Below are positions 1 through 8,221 of a DNA stretch of 32,857 nt, in pieces. The stretch is from Oscillatoriales cyanobacterium (lineage in GTDB: Bacteria; Cyanobacteriota; Cyanobacteriia; Cyanobacteriales; Microcoleaceae). Each line of letters starts with the position of its first letter. Position 1 is the first letter of the stretch. A program made the translations under genes and the position numbers. The notes under the pieces were generated by a model. That model was not told where the DNA came from. It worked only from the letters and a program-made list of their open reading frames with translations, and ran no database searches. The stretch covers positions 1 to 32,857 of the forward strand of contig RDXH01000010.1 of assembly GCA_004292745.1 (NCBI GenBank), given 5' to 3'.

Positions 1-84
1 GTAGAAGGAGCCGACTCCCTACGTAGAAGCAGGAAGTAAGTTTTAAGTGTCCGAGATGTCATTCTTGTCCGCTTTATGTCAATC

Positions 85-264
85 TTATGTAGCAGTCGAG
101 CCATCATAGCTGAAAGACCCTTCACCTACTAGAGAGTTAGTCGAATCAAAAAAACTTAAACTAAAATTAAGTGAGGCTGCCTGTGCTGAGTTGACCCCAG
201 TCAAGCCAAATCCCACAACAGCACCTGTCACAGCTACAGTAAATTTACGTAAAATATTAGTCAT
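85..264 (-). pseudogene. 5' fragment of a secreted (PEP-CTERM-like) protein gene
   Basis: Reading leftward from the ATG at 264 gives 59 codons before a TAA at 85-87. The product starts MTNILRKFTVAVTGAVVGFG, a classical signal peptide with a basic start, a hydrophobic core and an SAQA cleavage site near residue 29. It continues with a beta-rich start (SLNFSLSFFD, then GEGSFSYDG) of the kind seen at the mature N-terminus of cyanobacterial PEP-CTERM secreted proteins. Those proteins usually run to about 200 residues and end in a PEP motif plus a membrane anchor, none of which is present. I infer a truncated or frameshifted gene. Another frame stays open to the window edge but does not read as a convincing continuation. 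A short expressed peptide cannot be excluded. Confidence 0.5.
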
Positions 265-755
265 TGTTTACCTAATTTTTGTATTGTCAAGTATTGGATC
301 GAGGAGTTTTGTTTTTGAACTTCCTCTGCTAAAGTAGGTCAATTAAAAATACCAAATACCCCAATTGCCGACTTCTTTAAGCGATCGACAATCCCCGATC
401 GGCATCTGTGACCTTTAATCCGGCGCACTTACCGCTCCGTAATTTTACACATGAATACCCACCAGAAACATCTCCAATAATCATGTTTATCAAATCTTTA
501 ATAAAAATTACGCTATTATGAAGATTTAATCAAACTTATGGCTACAACTCCTAGGAAAATCAGCGCATCTGTTGTTAGTTGTTTCTGATTCAAAACCAAA
601 AATTCCCCCTTGAATCTTACAAAAGTTAATTATGTTTAATTTTTAGTTGTTATTAATCCTTAAAATTTCCTTACTTGATGCCCCATACTCTCAACCTGTA
701 AATTATCTTTTGCCCGCCACTGCCAAACAACGGATCTCAACCACATCAATTGAAA
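265..755. other. AT-rich intergenic region
   Basis: This is about 490 bp between the divergent secreted-protein fragment and the kinase gene. It is AT-rich, with a GC-richer island near 370-440 that includes GCGATCG-type motifs. I see no ORF with coding character, no RNA gene and no clear terminator. It probably holds the two divergent promoters. Confidence 0.5.
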
Positions 756-1997
756 ATGCTGCTGACCCTTTTAGATCCAGAACAAAATACCCCTCTGCAA
801 CAGTGGAGTTTTGAAAGCGAATCCATTGTTCGCATCGGCCGTTCTCCTGAAAATCACGTTGTGATCCCCAATGCTCTAGTCTCCCGGCAGCACCTGGAAT
901 TGCAAAGAATTAAAAGTGGTGCATCCAGTCAGTGGTATTTAGTCAATTCTGGGACTAATGGGACTTTTGTTAACGGTATGCTTTTATCTCAGGGATGGAT
1001 ATCCGACGGTGCTTTAATCCAGTTGGCGCGGGGCGGCCCACTGCTACATTTCCAAGTCACCACCATTGCCTGTGGTGGCAAAATCGAAGCCATGCCTCCC
1101 ATCGGTCGTCCCTCTCCCCTATGCACCCACGCGGGAAACCCCCCTAGTAATTTATTCTGCATCCACTGTGGCGAACCGATTAAAGTCGAGCGCACGGTGC
1201 GAAACTACCAAGTGCTGCGAACTTTGGGTCAAGGTGGTATGGGCACAACCACCTTAGCTTGGGATCGAGACAAAGCAAAAGCTCAACAACCAGGAAGTTC
1301 CCCCGCAGCTTCTTTGGTAGTTCTCAAGGAAATGAATGCTGACATGGCTCAAATCGCCAAAGCTCAAGAACTTTTTGAACGGGAAGCTAAGACCCTCAAA
1401 TCTCTCCATCATCCCGGAATTCCTCAGTTTTTTGACTTTTTTGTCGAAGGGGGCAAAAAATACTTGGTGATGGAAATGCTCCACGGCGAGGATTTAGAAA
1501 AACGCATCTATAACCGCGGCCCTGTTACTCCGCAGCAGGCTATAGAGTGGATGATTCAAAGCTGTGAAGTTTTGGAATACATTCACTCTCAAAAACCTCC
1601 CATCGTCCACCGGGATATTAAACCTGCTAATTTGCTAGTCCGACATCGAGACAATGGCATTTCCGTCCTCGATTTTGGCGCTGTTAAAGAAATTGGCACT
1701 CCTCCGGGTACTCGCATCGGCGTTGAAGGTTACACAGCGCCTGAACAAGACCGGGGACAGCCTCTTCCTCAGTCGGATTTATATGCTATTGGCCCTACTT
1801 TGATTTTTTTGCTCACCGCCAATGGCCCGCAAAAGTATTACGGCAAGATAGCTGGAGGTTATGGTTTTAAGCTCGAAAATATTCCCACTATTACCCCAAA
1901 ATTGCGAGAAATTATCTTAAAAACCACCGCAGCTAAACCAGGGGACAGGTTTCAAACTGCTCAACAATTAGCTCAAGCTTTAGCAGCTTGCCTATGA
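756..1997 (+). CDS. FHA domain / zinc ribbon / serine-threonine protein kinase
   Basis: This is a predicted cytoplasmic Hanks-type kinase with its own phosphothreonine-reading domain. Residue numbers count from an in-frame TTG at 750; I prefer the ATG at 756 because the FHA strand then starts directly. The FHA domain spans about 25-95, with GRS at 30-32, SRQH at 45-48 and NGTFVNG at 70-76. A short zinc-ribbon-like stretch follows (C125, C137, C140). The kinase domain runs from about 153 to the end: glycine loop GQGGMG 160-165, lysine K193, HRD 287-289, DFG 308-310, APE 330-332. All catalytic motifs are intact, so it should be active. There is no membrane segment. A heptamer repeat array lies just downstream. 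The substrate cannot be read from the sequence. Confidence 0.93.
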   Translation: MLLTLLDPEQNTPLQQWSFESESIVRIGRSPENHVVIPNALVSRQHLELQRIKSGASSQWYLVNSGTNGTFVNGMLLSQGWISDGALIQLARGGPLLHFQVTTIACGGKIEAMPPIGRPSPLCTHAGNPPSNLFCIHCGEPIKVERTVRNYQVLRTLGQGGMGTTTLAWDRDKAKAQQPGSSPAASLVVLKEMNADMAQIAKAQELFEREAKTLKSLHHPGIPQFFDFFVEGGKKYLVMEMLHGEDLEKRIYNRGPVTPQQAIEWMIQSCEVLEYIHSQKPPIVHRDIKPANLLVRHRDNGISVLDFGAVKEIGTPPGTRIGVEGYTAPEQDRGQPLPQSDLYAIGPTLIFLLTANGPQKYYGKIAGGYGFKLENIPTITPKLREIILKTTAAKPGDRFQTAQQLAQALAACL

Positions 1998-2042
1998 GGG
2001 CAGGCAGAAGTTATATCATTTCCGGTTACACCGTCAGGTGAT

Positions 2043-2133
2043 GTTGACAGTTGACGGTTGACAGTTGACGGTTGACGGTTGACAGTGAACAGTGAACAGT
2101 GAACAGTGAACAGTGAACAGTGAACAGTGAACT
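2043..2133. repeat. Heptanucleotide tandem array, 13 units (STRR type)
   Basis: Thirteen consecutive 7-bp units run without a break. The first six are GTTGACA or GTTGACG and the last seven are GTGAACA, the final one ending in T. The array starts 46 bp after the kinase stop codon. Short tandemly repeated heptamers between genes are a known feature of filamentous cyanobacteria. The two-block structure suggests stepwise slippage expansion of two variant units. Confidence 0.95.
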
Positions 2134-2304
2134 CGAATTTACTATTCCGATGCTAACGGATTTGATATTAGAACCTGTATTTTTTGTTCATGATTTCTTT
2201 AAGTCAGCAAAAGTCGCTCAAAAAAAACCTCTACTTAGTATCAGCTTTGAGGATGTTTGGAAACCCCCTATTTCTAAACACCCAAGTCTTCCTTGTCCTC
2301 CCTG

Positions 2305-2523
2305 CTATTCTTCGTCCCAAGCTTCTACAGCTAACAACTCGCTCACGGGGTCTTGCATGGAAAATTCAAACTCTGTGAGTTGCTGCTTCCAATAGGGCCA
2401 TTCGTCGCCGTATAGCAGAGCAATCTTCCAAATGCTGTCTGTCGGCTTGATGATGTCAGACGTGACGAGAGATTGCACCTGACGCTGGAACTTAACCATC
2501 GGCTGTATAACCTGCTGGTTCAT
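2305..2523 (-). CDS. Small conserved protein, DUF4327-like
   Basis: The product is a 72-residue soluble protein with no signal peptide or membrane segment. A good ribosome binding site (AAGAGG) lies 5 nt upstream of the ATG, which supports the start. The pattern of an N-terminal helix (VKFQRQVQSLV), a central DEWPYW and an acidic end (SELLAVEAWDEE) resembles the cyanobacterial DUF4327 family, which has similar length and the same end pattern. I assign this from memory, so it is tentative. No function is known for the family. It stands alone, convergent with the kinase gene. Confidence 0.7.
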   Translation of the reverse strand: MNQQVIQPMVKFQRQVQSLVTSDIIKPTDSIWKIALLYGDEWPYWKQQLTEFEFSMQDPVSELLAVEAWDEE

Positions 2524-2877
2524 AATACCTCTTGAATTGTTTAAATCTTGTTTGTAATTACAACTTCCCGGCTCTCACTATTTGTCGCAGTTTCGCCAAG
2601 AACAGTTTCACCAAGATACGTGTAGATTTTTTTCGGGAAGCTACATCTTCAACTTATATCTTAACATCGTTGGTTTTGACAAGGGGCTATAAGCAAGACT
2701 TAATAGTCAAGACTGACTCTAAAGAATTAATCATCTTTTAAGAGCCACCGCTATCTGCTGTTGATTAGCGACTGGTTATGGGTGGCCTTGACTATTTCTA
2801 GCTTTTGCTAGGTGCGATGACTGCCGCAGTCGTGTTTTTGACAAGATTTGGCAAATTCCCGCAACTAGAGCTAGATG
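2524..2877. other. Intergenic region without a convincing gene
   Basis: About 350 bp upstream of the DUF4327-like gene and downstream of the GerMN-like gene. It should contain the DUF4327-like promoter. A short inverted repeat, GACTG/CAGTC at about 2819-2831, is followed by a T-run (GTGTTTTT) on the plus strand, but no plus-strand gene ends here. A 69-codon ORF on the plus strand lacks coding character. Confidence 0.4.
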
Positions 2878-3447
2878 CTACAGCGAAATGTCTTCTCCCC
2901 GCGATGTGAACTGCACTTGTTTCACGTTCCACATTGGGTTAGCGATTAGAGTTTGGCGCAAACTGCCGAAGATAGCTAGTTGTTCGCAGGTTGACATGGA
3001 AGTCAGAGTACGTTTGGAGTCGGGGGAGACTCTCAAATCTATTATAGCCTTGCCAGTGTTTCGATCGACACTTACCCGATAAGCAAAGTTCAAGTCACCG
3101 CCATATTGTCTTTCCAGAATCTTAGAGACTGCTGCCAACAGCGAGTTTTCAGCAGGGAGTGAAATTGGCTGGGCAATCAGTGTTTTGCACTCAGAGTCTG
3201 GTTCGTAGACTGTAACTGTGACTATCTTTGCTGTCTCTGATAGCTGCATCCCTGGACTCGCTCCCAGGAGCGAAGGTGTTTGGCTGGCTGCTGCTGACTC
3301 GACTTTGAGCGAGGCTGCTATAGGTACACTGTTATCGTGTAATGTGCGAGACTGGATGCGGTTAGGGGGCAGCATACTACAGCTATACAAACCCATTATA
3401 ACTGTACTGGCGGCAAAGGTTGTCAAAATTTGTTGGATACTGTTCAT
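2878..3447 (-). CDS. GerMN-domain-like lipoprotein
   Basis: From the ATG at 3447 the protein is 189 residues. It starts with MNSIQQILTTFAAS, a hydrophobic segment, and a lipobox (LYSC, then SMLPPN), so it is a predicted lipoprotein. After a Ser/Thr/Ala-rich linker comes a C-terminal domain of about 110 residues starting at VTVTVYEPDSEC. It contains the elements VSVDRNTGKAIIDLRV, then CEQLAIFGSLRQTLIANP, then VKQVQF, which match the GerMN fold pattern. An in-frame ATG further upstream (3525) lies inside the TnpB element's left end, so it is unlikely to be native. No ribosome binding site precedes 3447: the inserted element starts within about 15 bp, so native translation and transcription signals are probably lost. 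Its function is unknown. Confidence 0.65.
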   Translation of the reverse strand: MNSIQQILTTFAASTVIMGLYSCSMLPPNRIQSRTLHDNSVPIAASLKVESAAASQTPSLLGASPGMQLSETAKIVTVTVYEPDSECKTLIAQPISLPAENSLLAAVSKILERQYGGDLNFAYRVSVDRNTGKAIIDLRVSPDSKRTLTSMSTCEQLAIFGSLRQTLIANPMWNVKQVQFTSRGEDISL

Positions 3448-3468
3448 CAAAAAAATGGGTCTGAAACC

Positions 3469-3485
3469 CCGTCCTTTTAGGACGG
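3469..3485. repeat. Left-end hairpin of the IS200/IS605 element
   Basis: A perfect 7-bp stem (CCGTCCT / AGGACGG) closes a 3-nt loop. Subterminal hairpins of this kind are recognised by TnpA of the IS200/IS605 family. It lies about 22-38 bp upstream of the GerMN-like start codon and about 75 bp upstream of tnpB. Confidence 0.75.
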
Positions 3486-3560
3486 CTTTACATGAATTTT
3501 TGTTAATATCTACCATTTCACACAAGACGTGCTAGTATGTGAAGCGTACTTAAGGTCAGC

Positions 3561-4742
3561 ATGACACTAAAAGCCTTCAGCTATCGATTCTACCCAACGC
3601 CGGAACAAGAAGGTTTGTTGCGACGTACTTTGGGTTGTGTTCGTTTGGTCTACAACCGTGCTTTAGCCACAAGAACGGAAGCTTGGTACGCAGAACAGAA
3701 ACGGGTAGGCTATGCTGAGACTTCTTCAATGTTAACTGAATGGAAGAAAACCGAAGAACTAGATTTTCTGAACAAAGTTAGCTGTGTGCCATTACAGCAA
3801 TGCTTGAGACATTTACAAACGGCTTATACCAACTTTTTTGATGGGCGGGCAAAATATCCTAACTTCAAAAAGAAACGCAATGGTGGTAGTGCAGAATTTA
3901 CCAAGTCAGCATTTAAGTTCAGAGATGGACAAGTCTACCTAGCAAAAAGCACACAAGCGTTACCAATTCGCTGGAGCCGGACACTACCTGATGGTGTCAT
4001 ACCATCAACCTTAAGCGTGAAGCTTGCACCATCAGGTAGGTGGTCGGTTTCTCTGCTGGTAGATGTTGAAATTGAAACACTACCCAAAACAGATAATCAA
4101 GTCGGCATCGACCTGGGAGTTACAAGCTTGCTCACTCTAAGCACTGGCGAAAAGATTGCCAATCCCAAAGGATTCAAGGCAAAGTATCGCAAGCTTAGAA
4201 GAGCGCATAAAGCCTTAAGTCGCAAGCAAAAAGGGTCAAACAACCGTCACAAAGCACGGCTTAAAGTAGCGAAAGTGCATCAAGAAATTACTGATGCAAG
4301 GAAAGATCATCTTCACAAGTTAACAACACGGTTGGTGCGTGAAAACCAAACCATCGCCGTAGAAGACTTAGCTGTGAAGAATCTGGTTAAAAACCGGAAA
4401 CTTGCTCTAGCTATAAGTGATGCAAGTTGGGGGGAATTAGTCAGACAACTAGATTACAAGTGCGATGGGTACGGTCGTACTTTAATTAAGATTGACCGAT
4501 GGTTTCCGAGTTCAAAACGGTGTGGCAATTGCGGACATATCGTTGACAAGATGCCGTTGAATATCCGGGAATGGTATTGTCCTAATTGCGGGACGCACCA
4601 TGACCGAGACATCAACGCGGCAAAGAATATTTTGGCGGCAGGGCTTGCCGTGGCAGTCTGTGGAGCGACTGTAAGACCCGAACAGAGTAAATCTGTTAAG
4701 GCTGGTGCGAAATCCCCTCTGAGGACGGAAGCAGAAACCTAA
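3561..4742 (+). CDS. tnpB: TnpB, IS200/IS605-family RNA-guided nuclease
   Basis: The 393-residue protein is full length for a TnpB. It opens with the typical helix-turn-helix start MTLKAFSYRFYPTPEQEGLL. The RuvC nuclease residues are all visible: D184 (in GIDLGVTS), E268 (in AVEDLAVKNL) and D350 (in HDRDINAAKN). The C-terminal zinc finger has C321, C324, C340 and C343. The nuclease should therefore be active. In this family TnpB is guided by an omega/re-RNA made from the gene's 3' end and the right end of the element, and it cuts sites next to a short target-adjacent motif. No tnpA is nearby. The gene lies on the same strand as pyrB, which starts about 150 bp downstream. Confidence 0.96.
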   Translation: MTLKAFSYRFYPTPEQEGLLRRTLGCVRLVYNRALATRTEAWYAEQKRVGYAETSSMLTEWKKTEELDFLNKVSCVPLQQCLRHLQTAYTNFFDGRAKYPNFKKKRNGGSAEFTKSAFKFRDGQVYLAKSTQALPIRWSRTLPDGVIPSTLSVKLAPSGRWSVSLLVDVEIETLPKTDNQVGIDLGVTSLLTLSTGEKIANPKGFKAKYRKLRRAHKALSRKQKGSNNRHKARLKVAKVHQEITDARKDHLHKLTTRLVRENQTIAVEDLAVKNLVKNRKLALAISDASWGELVRQLDYKCDGYGRTLIKIDRWFPSSKRCGNCGHIVDKMPLNIREWYCPNCGTHHDRDINAAKNILAAGLAVAVCGATVRPEQSKSVKAGAKSPLRTEAET

Positions 4743-4791
4743 GTCGTGAGTCTTAGGAATCCCCGTGCGTTTACGCCGGGGTGGATGTCAA
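4743..4791 (+). ncRNA. Probable right-end segment of the TnpB omega/re-RNA
   Basis: This follows the tnpB stop codon. It contains a hairpin with arms CCCCG and CGGGG separated by an A/T/G-rich loop, then GATGTCAA at the element edge. In characterised IS200/IS605 systems the guide RNA scaffold covers the tnpB 3' end and the right end, and the guide itself is the flanking DNA. By that rule the guide here would begin at about 4792. This is inference from the family; the 5' end of the RNA inside tnpB cannot be seen. Confidence 0.5.
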
Positions 4792-4889
4792 GATTATCAC
4801 TAAATCTCGATCGAACATTCTGGGCTGCAGCACACAAATCCGCATTCAGGACTCTTTGAATTGATACTTGCAACTCTCGACTTAACTCT

Positions 4890-5870
4890 ATGACTTGGAC
4901 TCGGCGCCACATTCTCACTCTGGCTGATTTTACTTCCGACGAATACGATACAGTGCTGCAAACGGCGGCGAGTTTTCGGGAGGTACTCGGCCGTCGCACC
5001 AAGAAAGTGCCAGCTTTGCAGGGTCAAGTCGTGGCGAATTTGTTTTTTGAGCCTTCTACCCGGACTCGCAATAGTTTTGAGTTGGCAGCGAAGCGACTTT
5101 CTGCCGATACCCTCAATTTTACCCCCGGTAGTTCTTCTCTCACCAAGGGAGAGACGATTCTCGATACGGCTAAGACTTATCTGGCCATGGGCACAGATTT
5201 GATGGTAGTCCGCCACGGACAGGCGGGAGTGCCTAGCACCATTGCCTCGGAAATGGATCGATTGGGTTCGAGAGTCAGTGTTCTCAATGCTGGAGATGGT
5301 CAGCACGAACACCCCTCCCAAGGTTTGTTAGACCTCTTTACTATCTGTTCTGTTTTAGATCCCGAACGTCCGAGACTGAAACTTTTAGCAGGCAAAAAAA
5401 TTGCTGTGGTTGGGGATATTTTGCATTCGCGAGTAGCCCGGTCTAATATCTGGAGTTTAACTGCTTCCGGGGCCCAAGTTCACCTGGCAGGACCGCCTAC
5501 TTTACTGCCACTTTTGTTCGCTGAGTGCGGCCAAGGTAGGGAAGGCAAGTTATATTTGCACTGGCATCTCGAACCTGCTTTGGCCGATGCTGATTTTGTG
5601 ATGACTTTGCGCCTGCAAAAGGAACGGATGAGCCAGAATTTGCTACCGAGTTTACGAGAGTATCATTCTCTGTATGGGATTACGCGCGATCGACTCAAAC
5701 TCTGCAAACCCGATGTCAAGGTTTTACACCCAGGCCCGGTGAATCGTGGCGTGGAAATTAGTTCCGATTTGATGGACGATCCCCAATTTAGTCTCATTTC
5801 TCAGCAAGTTACCAGCGGGGTGGCGGTGCGGATGGCCTTACTTTACCTGATCGGTGGCGGTAAAGTTTAA
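4890..5870 (+). CDS. pyrB: Aspartate carbamoyltransferase catalytic subunit
   Basis: This enzyme joins carbamoyl phosphate and aspartate to give carbamoyl aspartate, the committed step of pyrimidine synthesis. The 326-residue length fits. The carbamoyl-phosphate loop PSTRTR is at 55-60. [10 protein letters not shown] follows at about residues 138-147, and [10 protein letters not shown] sits near 281-290. There is no pyrI or other pyr gene next to it. The start ATG follows an ordinary AT-rich leader without a strong ribosome binding site. The nearby TnpB element ends about 98 bp upstream and may have changed its promoter. A strong hairpin terminator lies 22 bp after the stop codon. Confidence 0.97.
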   Translation: MTWTRRHILTLADFTSDEYDTVLQTAASFREVLGRRTKKVPALQGQVVANLFFEPSTRTRNSFELAAKRLSADTLNFTPGSSSLTKGETILDTAKTYLAMGTDLMVVRHGQAGVPSTIASEMDRLGSRVSVLNAGDGQHEHPSQGLLDLFTICSVLDPERPRLKLLAGKKIAVVGDILHSRVARSNIWSLTASGAQVHLAGPPTLLPLLFAECGQGREGKLYLHWHLEPALADADFVMTLRLQKERMSQNLLPSLREYHSLYGITRDRLKLCKPDVKVLHPGPVNRGVEISSDLMDDPQFSLISQQVTSGVAVRMALLYLIGGGKV

Positions 5871-5891
5871 ACTTGCGGTTGCTATGGAAAA

Positions 5892-5924
5892 TAATCGTTA
5901 CCAAGTCGAGCCTGGTAACGATTA
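5892..5924. terminator. Hairpin between pyrB and the SH3 gene
   Basis: A perfect 12-bp stem (TAATCGTTACCA / TGGTAACGATTA) closes a 9-nt loop. It lies between two convergent genes and probably ends pyrB transcription. It can also serve the opposite strand. Confidence 0.75.
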
Positions 5925-5933
5925 AACATCTTT

Positions 5934-5955
5934 CTAGAAAAACTATTTTTTCTAG
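5934..5955. terminator. Second, A/T-rich hairpin between convergent genes
   Basis: Stem CTAGAAAAA / TTTTTCTAG (9 bp) with a 4-nt loop. It starts 10 bp after the previous hairpin and ends 8 bp before the stop codon of the SH3 gene. The A- and T-tracts next to the GC-poor stem suit a bidirectional terminator working with the upstream hairpin. Confidence 0.5.
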
Positions 5956-5962
5956 TTAATAC

Positions 5963-6358
5963 TTATTGAATCCAGGCAGCAGATACCCAGCCACCGTCTG
6001 CGAGTTGGGCCCAACCATGTTTATAACGACCACTCAATGCCACATAATCTCCATCATATAACTTGCCAATGACATGAGAACATTTAGTGGGTCTGTGGCG
6101 GATATTCAGTCGGCCGCCATTGGTCACAACTTGGGTAGAGTTGTGATACTTGTGATGACCACCGCATTTGCGATATCCACAATTTGCCTGGGCTTCCCCA
6201 GGAATACTCACAACAGATAAGGCTACTGCCATACCTACAACCCCTACCCATGCAGAATTAGGAATTTTTAAACCCAGTTCGTCTAAGGACTTGAGCTGGA
6301 GTTCAGACTCTGGAGATTCATAAGCAACAAAAGAGTGGCTCAATGCTAGTGCTTCCAT
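5963..6358 (-). CDS. Secreted or membrane-anchored bacterial SH3-domain protein
   Basis: The product is 131 residues. An unusually long N-region (about 35 residues, acidic, ending LKIPNS) precedes a hydrophobic segment (about 36-52, AWVGVVGMAVALSVVS) and an EAQA site near residue 58, so it is exported or anchored. The C-terminal part from about 77 is an SH3b domain (RLNIRHRPTKCSHVIGKLYD, then GWAQL and GWVSAAWIQ). In bacteria such domains bind cell-wall peptides. A His/Cys-rich stretch (CGYRKCGGHHKYH) sits between the cleavage site and the SH3 domain. The ribosome binding site GAGGAAA lies 8 nt upstream of the ATG. Its role is not known. Confidence 0.85.
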   Translation of the reverse strand: MEALALSHSFVAYESPESELQLKSLDELGLKIPNSAWVGVVGMAVALSVVSIPGEAQANCGYRKCGGHHKYHNSTQVVTNGGRLNIRHRPTKCSHVIGKLYDGDYVALSGRYKHGWAQLADGGWVSAAWIQ

Positions 6359-6833
6359 AGTTTCCTCATGATTGTTGTTAACTGTTGTGGCTGGAGACTC
6401 AGATCAAAAAATCGATTACAAGCTCTAATTATTAACTTATGTGTCAGAGAAGGCACAAAGAACTGTTAGGGTCTTGCTGTTACCGAATATTAGACTATTT
6501 GCCTGAATCCTGCACAGGTATATGATGCCATGTCAGCAGCTTGTATGGCAAAAAAATCAATAAAGTTTACATCGGCTGCTGAAAATCTTGGGTGAGGGGG
6601 GAATGCTCGGACGCTCAGATTTTAGGTATTTGTATCATTGCGATGGGAATCAACAAATGGCTTGGGGGTCGAGATTCATTCTCGGATAGATAAATGATAC
6701 TGTCGATCGCCTAAAATTTGCTGATTGATTGGTTACAGTGCGATCGATAATAATTTAGATCCGGTAAACATCGAGCGATCGCCACTGGCATTGTGTCAAG
6801 ATAAATTAAGTTCTCCAGCACTATTTCCCAACC
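6359..6833. other. Divergent intergenic region (SH3 gene / moaE)
   Basis: About 475 bp separate the two divergent start codons. The region contains several CGATCG motifs (HIP1-like) and no convincing ORF or RNA. It should hold the promoters of both genes; I could not pick out a clear -10/-35 pair. Confidence 0.4.
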
Positions 6834-7322
6834 ATGAATTATGGCGCTGCTCTGTCCATCAACACAGTTCCTCAACGCAATCGGCAAGACAGTTTTGCCA
6901 TTACTTTTGCCCCTTTATCTGTAGAAGAAATCTACACTTTGGCAGATGACGAAGCCAACGGAGCGGTGGTATTGATGAGCGGTACTGTCCGCAACCAAAC
7001 TGAGGGTAAAGCTGTAGTTGCCCTAGAGTACCAAGCTTACGAACCAATGGCAGTGCGAGTATTCCAGCAAATCGCCACGGAAATTCGTCGCCAGTGGCCT
7101 GATGTCAATCGAGTAGTTATTCATCACCGCGTTGGACGCTTGGAGGTCGGGGAAATCAGCGTGTTGGTAGCCGTGGGCTGTCCCCACCGACGGGAGGCCT
7201 TTGCAGCTTGTCAGTACGGGATAGACACGCTCAAACATAATGTTCCCATTTGGAAAAAGGAACATTGGGCTGATGGTTCTAGTAGTTGGGTTAATATTGG
7301 TGCGTGCGAAGTTGCTGGTTAG
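6834..7322 (+). CDS. moaE: Molybdopterin synthase catalytic (large) subunit
   Basis: MoaE, with the thiocarboxylated MoaD, inserts sulfur into precursor Z (cPMP) to make molybdopterin, the cofactor of nitrate reductase and other molybdoenzymes. The 162 residues include the core GAVVLMSGTVRNQTEG, the central LEYQAYEPMA and the catalytic lysine region PIWKKEHW (K141/K142), all diagnostic of the family. The N-terminus is about 20 residues longer than the core. No moaD or other moa gene lies in the window. The sigma-factor gene starts about 120 bp downstream on the same strand. Confidence 0.96.
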   Translation: MNYGAALSINTVPQRNRQDSFAITFAPLSVEEIYTLADDEANGAVVLMSGTVRNQTEGKAVVALEYQAYEPMAVRVFQQIATEIRRQWPDVNRVVIHHRVGRLEVGEISVLVAVGCPHRREAFAACQYGIDTLKHNVPIWKKEHWADGSSSWVNIGACEVAG

Positions 7323-7441
7323 AAGCAAGAAGTCACCCCCCTAGCCCTGCCCACTCTCCCCTGTCTATTGGCCTGTTTGGGAACTTCCGAAGATAGCGCA
7401 ACGTCAAAAATCATGGAATGTTCGATGACCCGATTCCACCC

Positions 7442-8101
7442 ATGAGTGACTTTATTTCAGTGTCCTGGTCTGCGGTTGTGGCGACCGTTCAAAGAGTGCA
7501 ATTGCCAGCGGAAAAACTCTCTAACTATGACTTGGTGTTGCGGTGTCAGGAAGGAACTAGACCTGAAAGCGCTGCTTTTTCAGAACTGTTGAAGCGATAT
7601 CAATCCCATGTCGATCGCGTTCTCTATCACTTAGCCCCTGACTGGCAAGACCGCGCTGATTTGGCTCAGGAAGTCTGGATTCGAGTTTATCGAAATATCA
7701 ATCGCTTACAAGAGCCTGTAAAATTTAGGGGCTGGCTGAGCCGCATTGCCACAAATTTATTTTATGATGAGCTGCGCAAGCGCAAGCGCATCCGAACTCC
7801 CCTCTCCCTGGACGTACCCCGTACTCTCGAAGATGGGGAAGTCGATTGGGAGATTCCGGCAGATAGTCCGGGACCGGAGGAAGATTTGACGACCAGAGAA
7901 TTTTACGACCAGTTGCGGGAGGCGATCGCAGATTTACCAGAAGTATTCCGCACGACCATTGTTTTGAGAGAAATCCAAGGGTTAGCCTATGAAGAAATAG
8001 CTGAAATGACAGGAGTTTCTCTCGGCACTGTCAAGTCGAGAATTGCCAGAGCTCGCCAAAGATTGCAGTTGCAATTGCAAAAATATCTAGACGGTCATTA
8101 G
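7442..8101 (+). CDS. sigG: ECF-type RNA polymerase sigma factor, SigG-like
   Basis: The protein is 219 residues from the ATG at 7442; an in-frame ATG at 7418 would add eight. Region 2 reads DWQDRADLAQEVWIRVYRNI, then KFRGWLSRIATNLFYDELRK. Region 4 reads ADLPEVFRTTIVLREIQGLA, then EIAEMTGVSLGTVKSRIARA, a helix-turn-helix. The lack of region 3 makes it an extracytoplasmic-function sigma factor. Its sequence and the membrane anti-sigma gene 120 bp downstream match the cyanobacterial SigG arrangement. It probably answers to envelope or light/oxidative stress; the sequence does not show which. I am sure of the class, less of the exact name. Confidence 0.9.
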   Translation: MSDFISVSWSAVVATVQRVQLPAEKLSNYDLVLRCQEGTRPESAAFSELLKRYQSHVDRVLYHLAPDWQDRADLAQEVWIRVYRNINRLQEPVKFRGWLSRIATNLFYDELRKRKRIRTPLSLDVPRTLEDGEVDWEIPADSPGPEEDLTTREFYDQLREAIADLPEVFRTTIVLREIQGLAYEEIAEMTGVSLGTVKSRIARARQRLQLQLQKYLDGH

Positions 8102-8221
8102 TCTAGTGATTTGACAGGTAACAACAGAAGATTTGGTGAAGTTTTAGCTAACATCAAAACTTCTATTTGTCAATATAAATAAGCTGTAAATAATGTTAAG
8201 GGACAAGAAGCAGTATAAATT

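Larger units (their letters stand above)
3461..4791 (+). mobile_element. IS200/IS605-type element carrying only tnpB
   Basis: The left end carries a hairpin at 3469-3485 (CCGTCCT, loop TTT, AGGACGG). The right end carries a hairpin around CCCCG/CGGGG at about 4760-4782 and finishes with GATGTCAA near 4791. I placed the right boundary by comparison with a second, relict right end at 12728-12764, which diverges just after the same GATGTCAA. The left boundary is approximate. There is no terminal inverted repeat and no tnpA, as expected for a TnpB-only member that would depend on TnpA supplied elsewhere. Confidence 0.8.

Noticed and set aside
1-84. Continuation of the secreted protein after the stop codon
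   Set aside because: A different frame stays open but reads as a basic peptide with no likeness to the missing domain.
2532-2741. 69-codon plus-strand ORF
   Set aside because: No ribosome binding site, no domain, mixed composition; it lies in the leader of the DUF4327-like gene.
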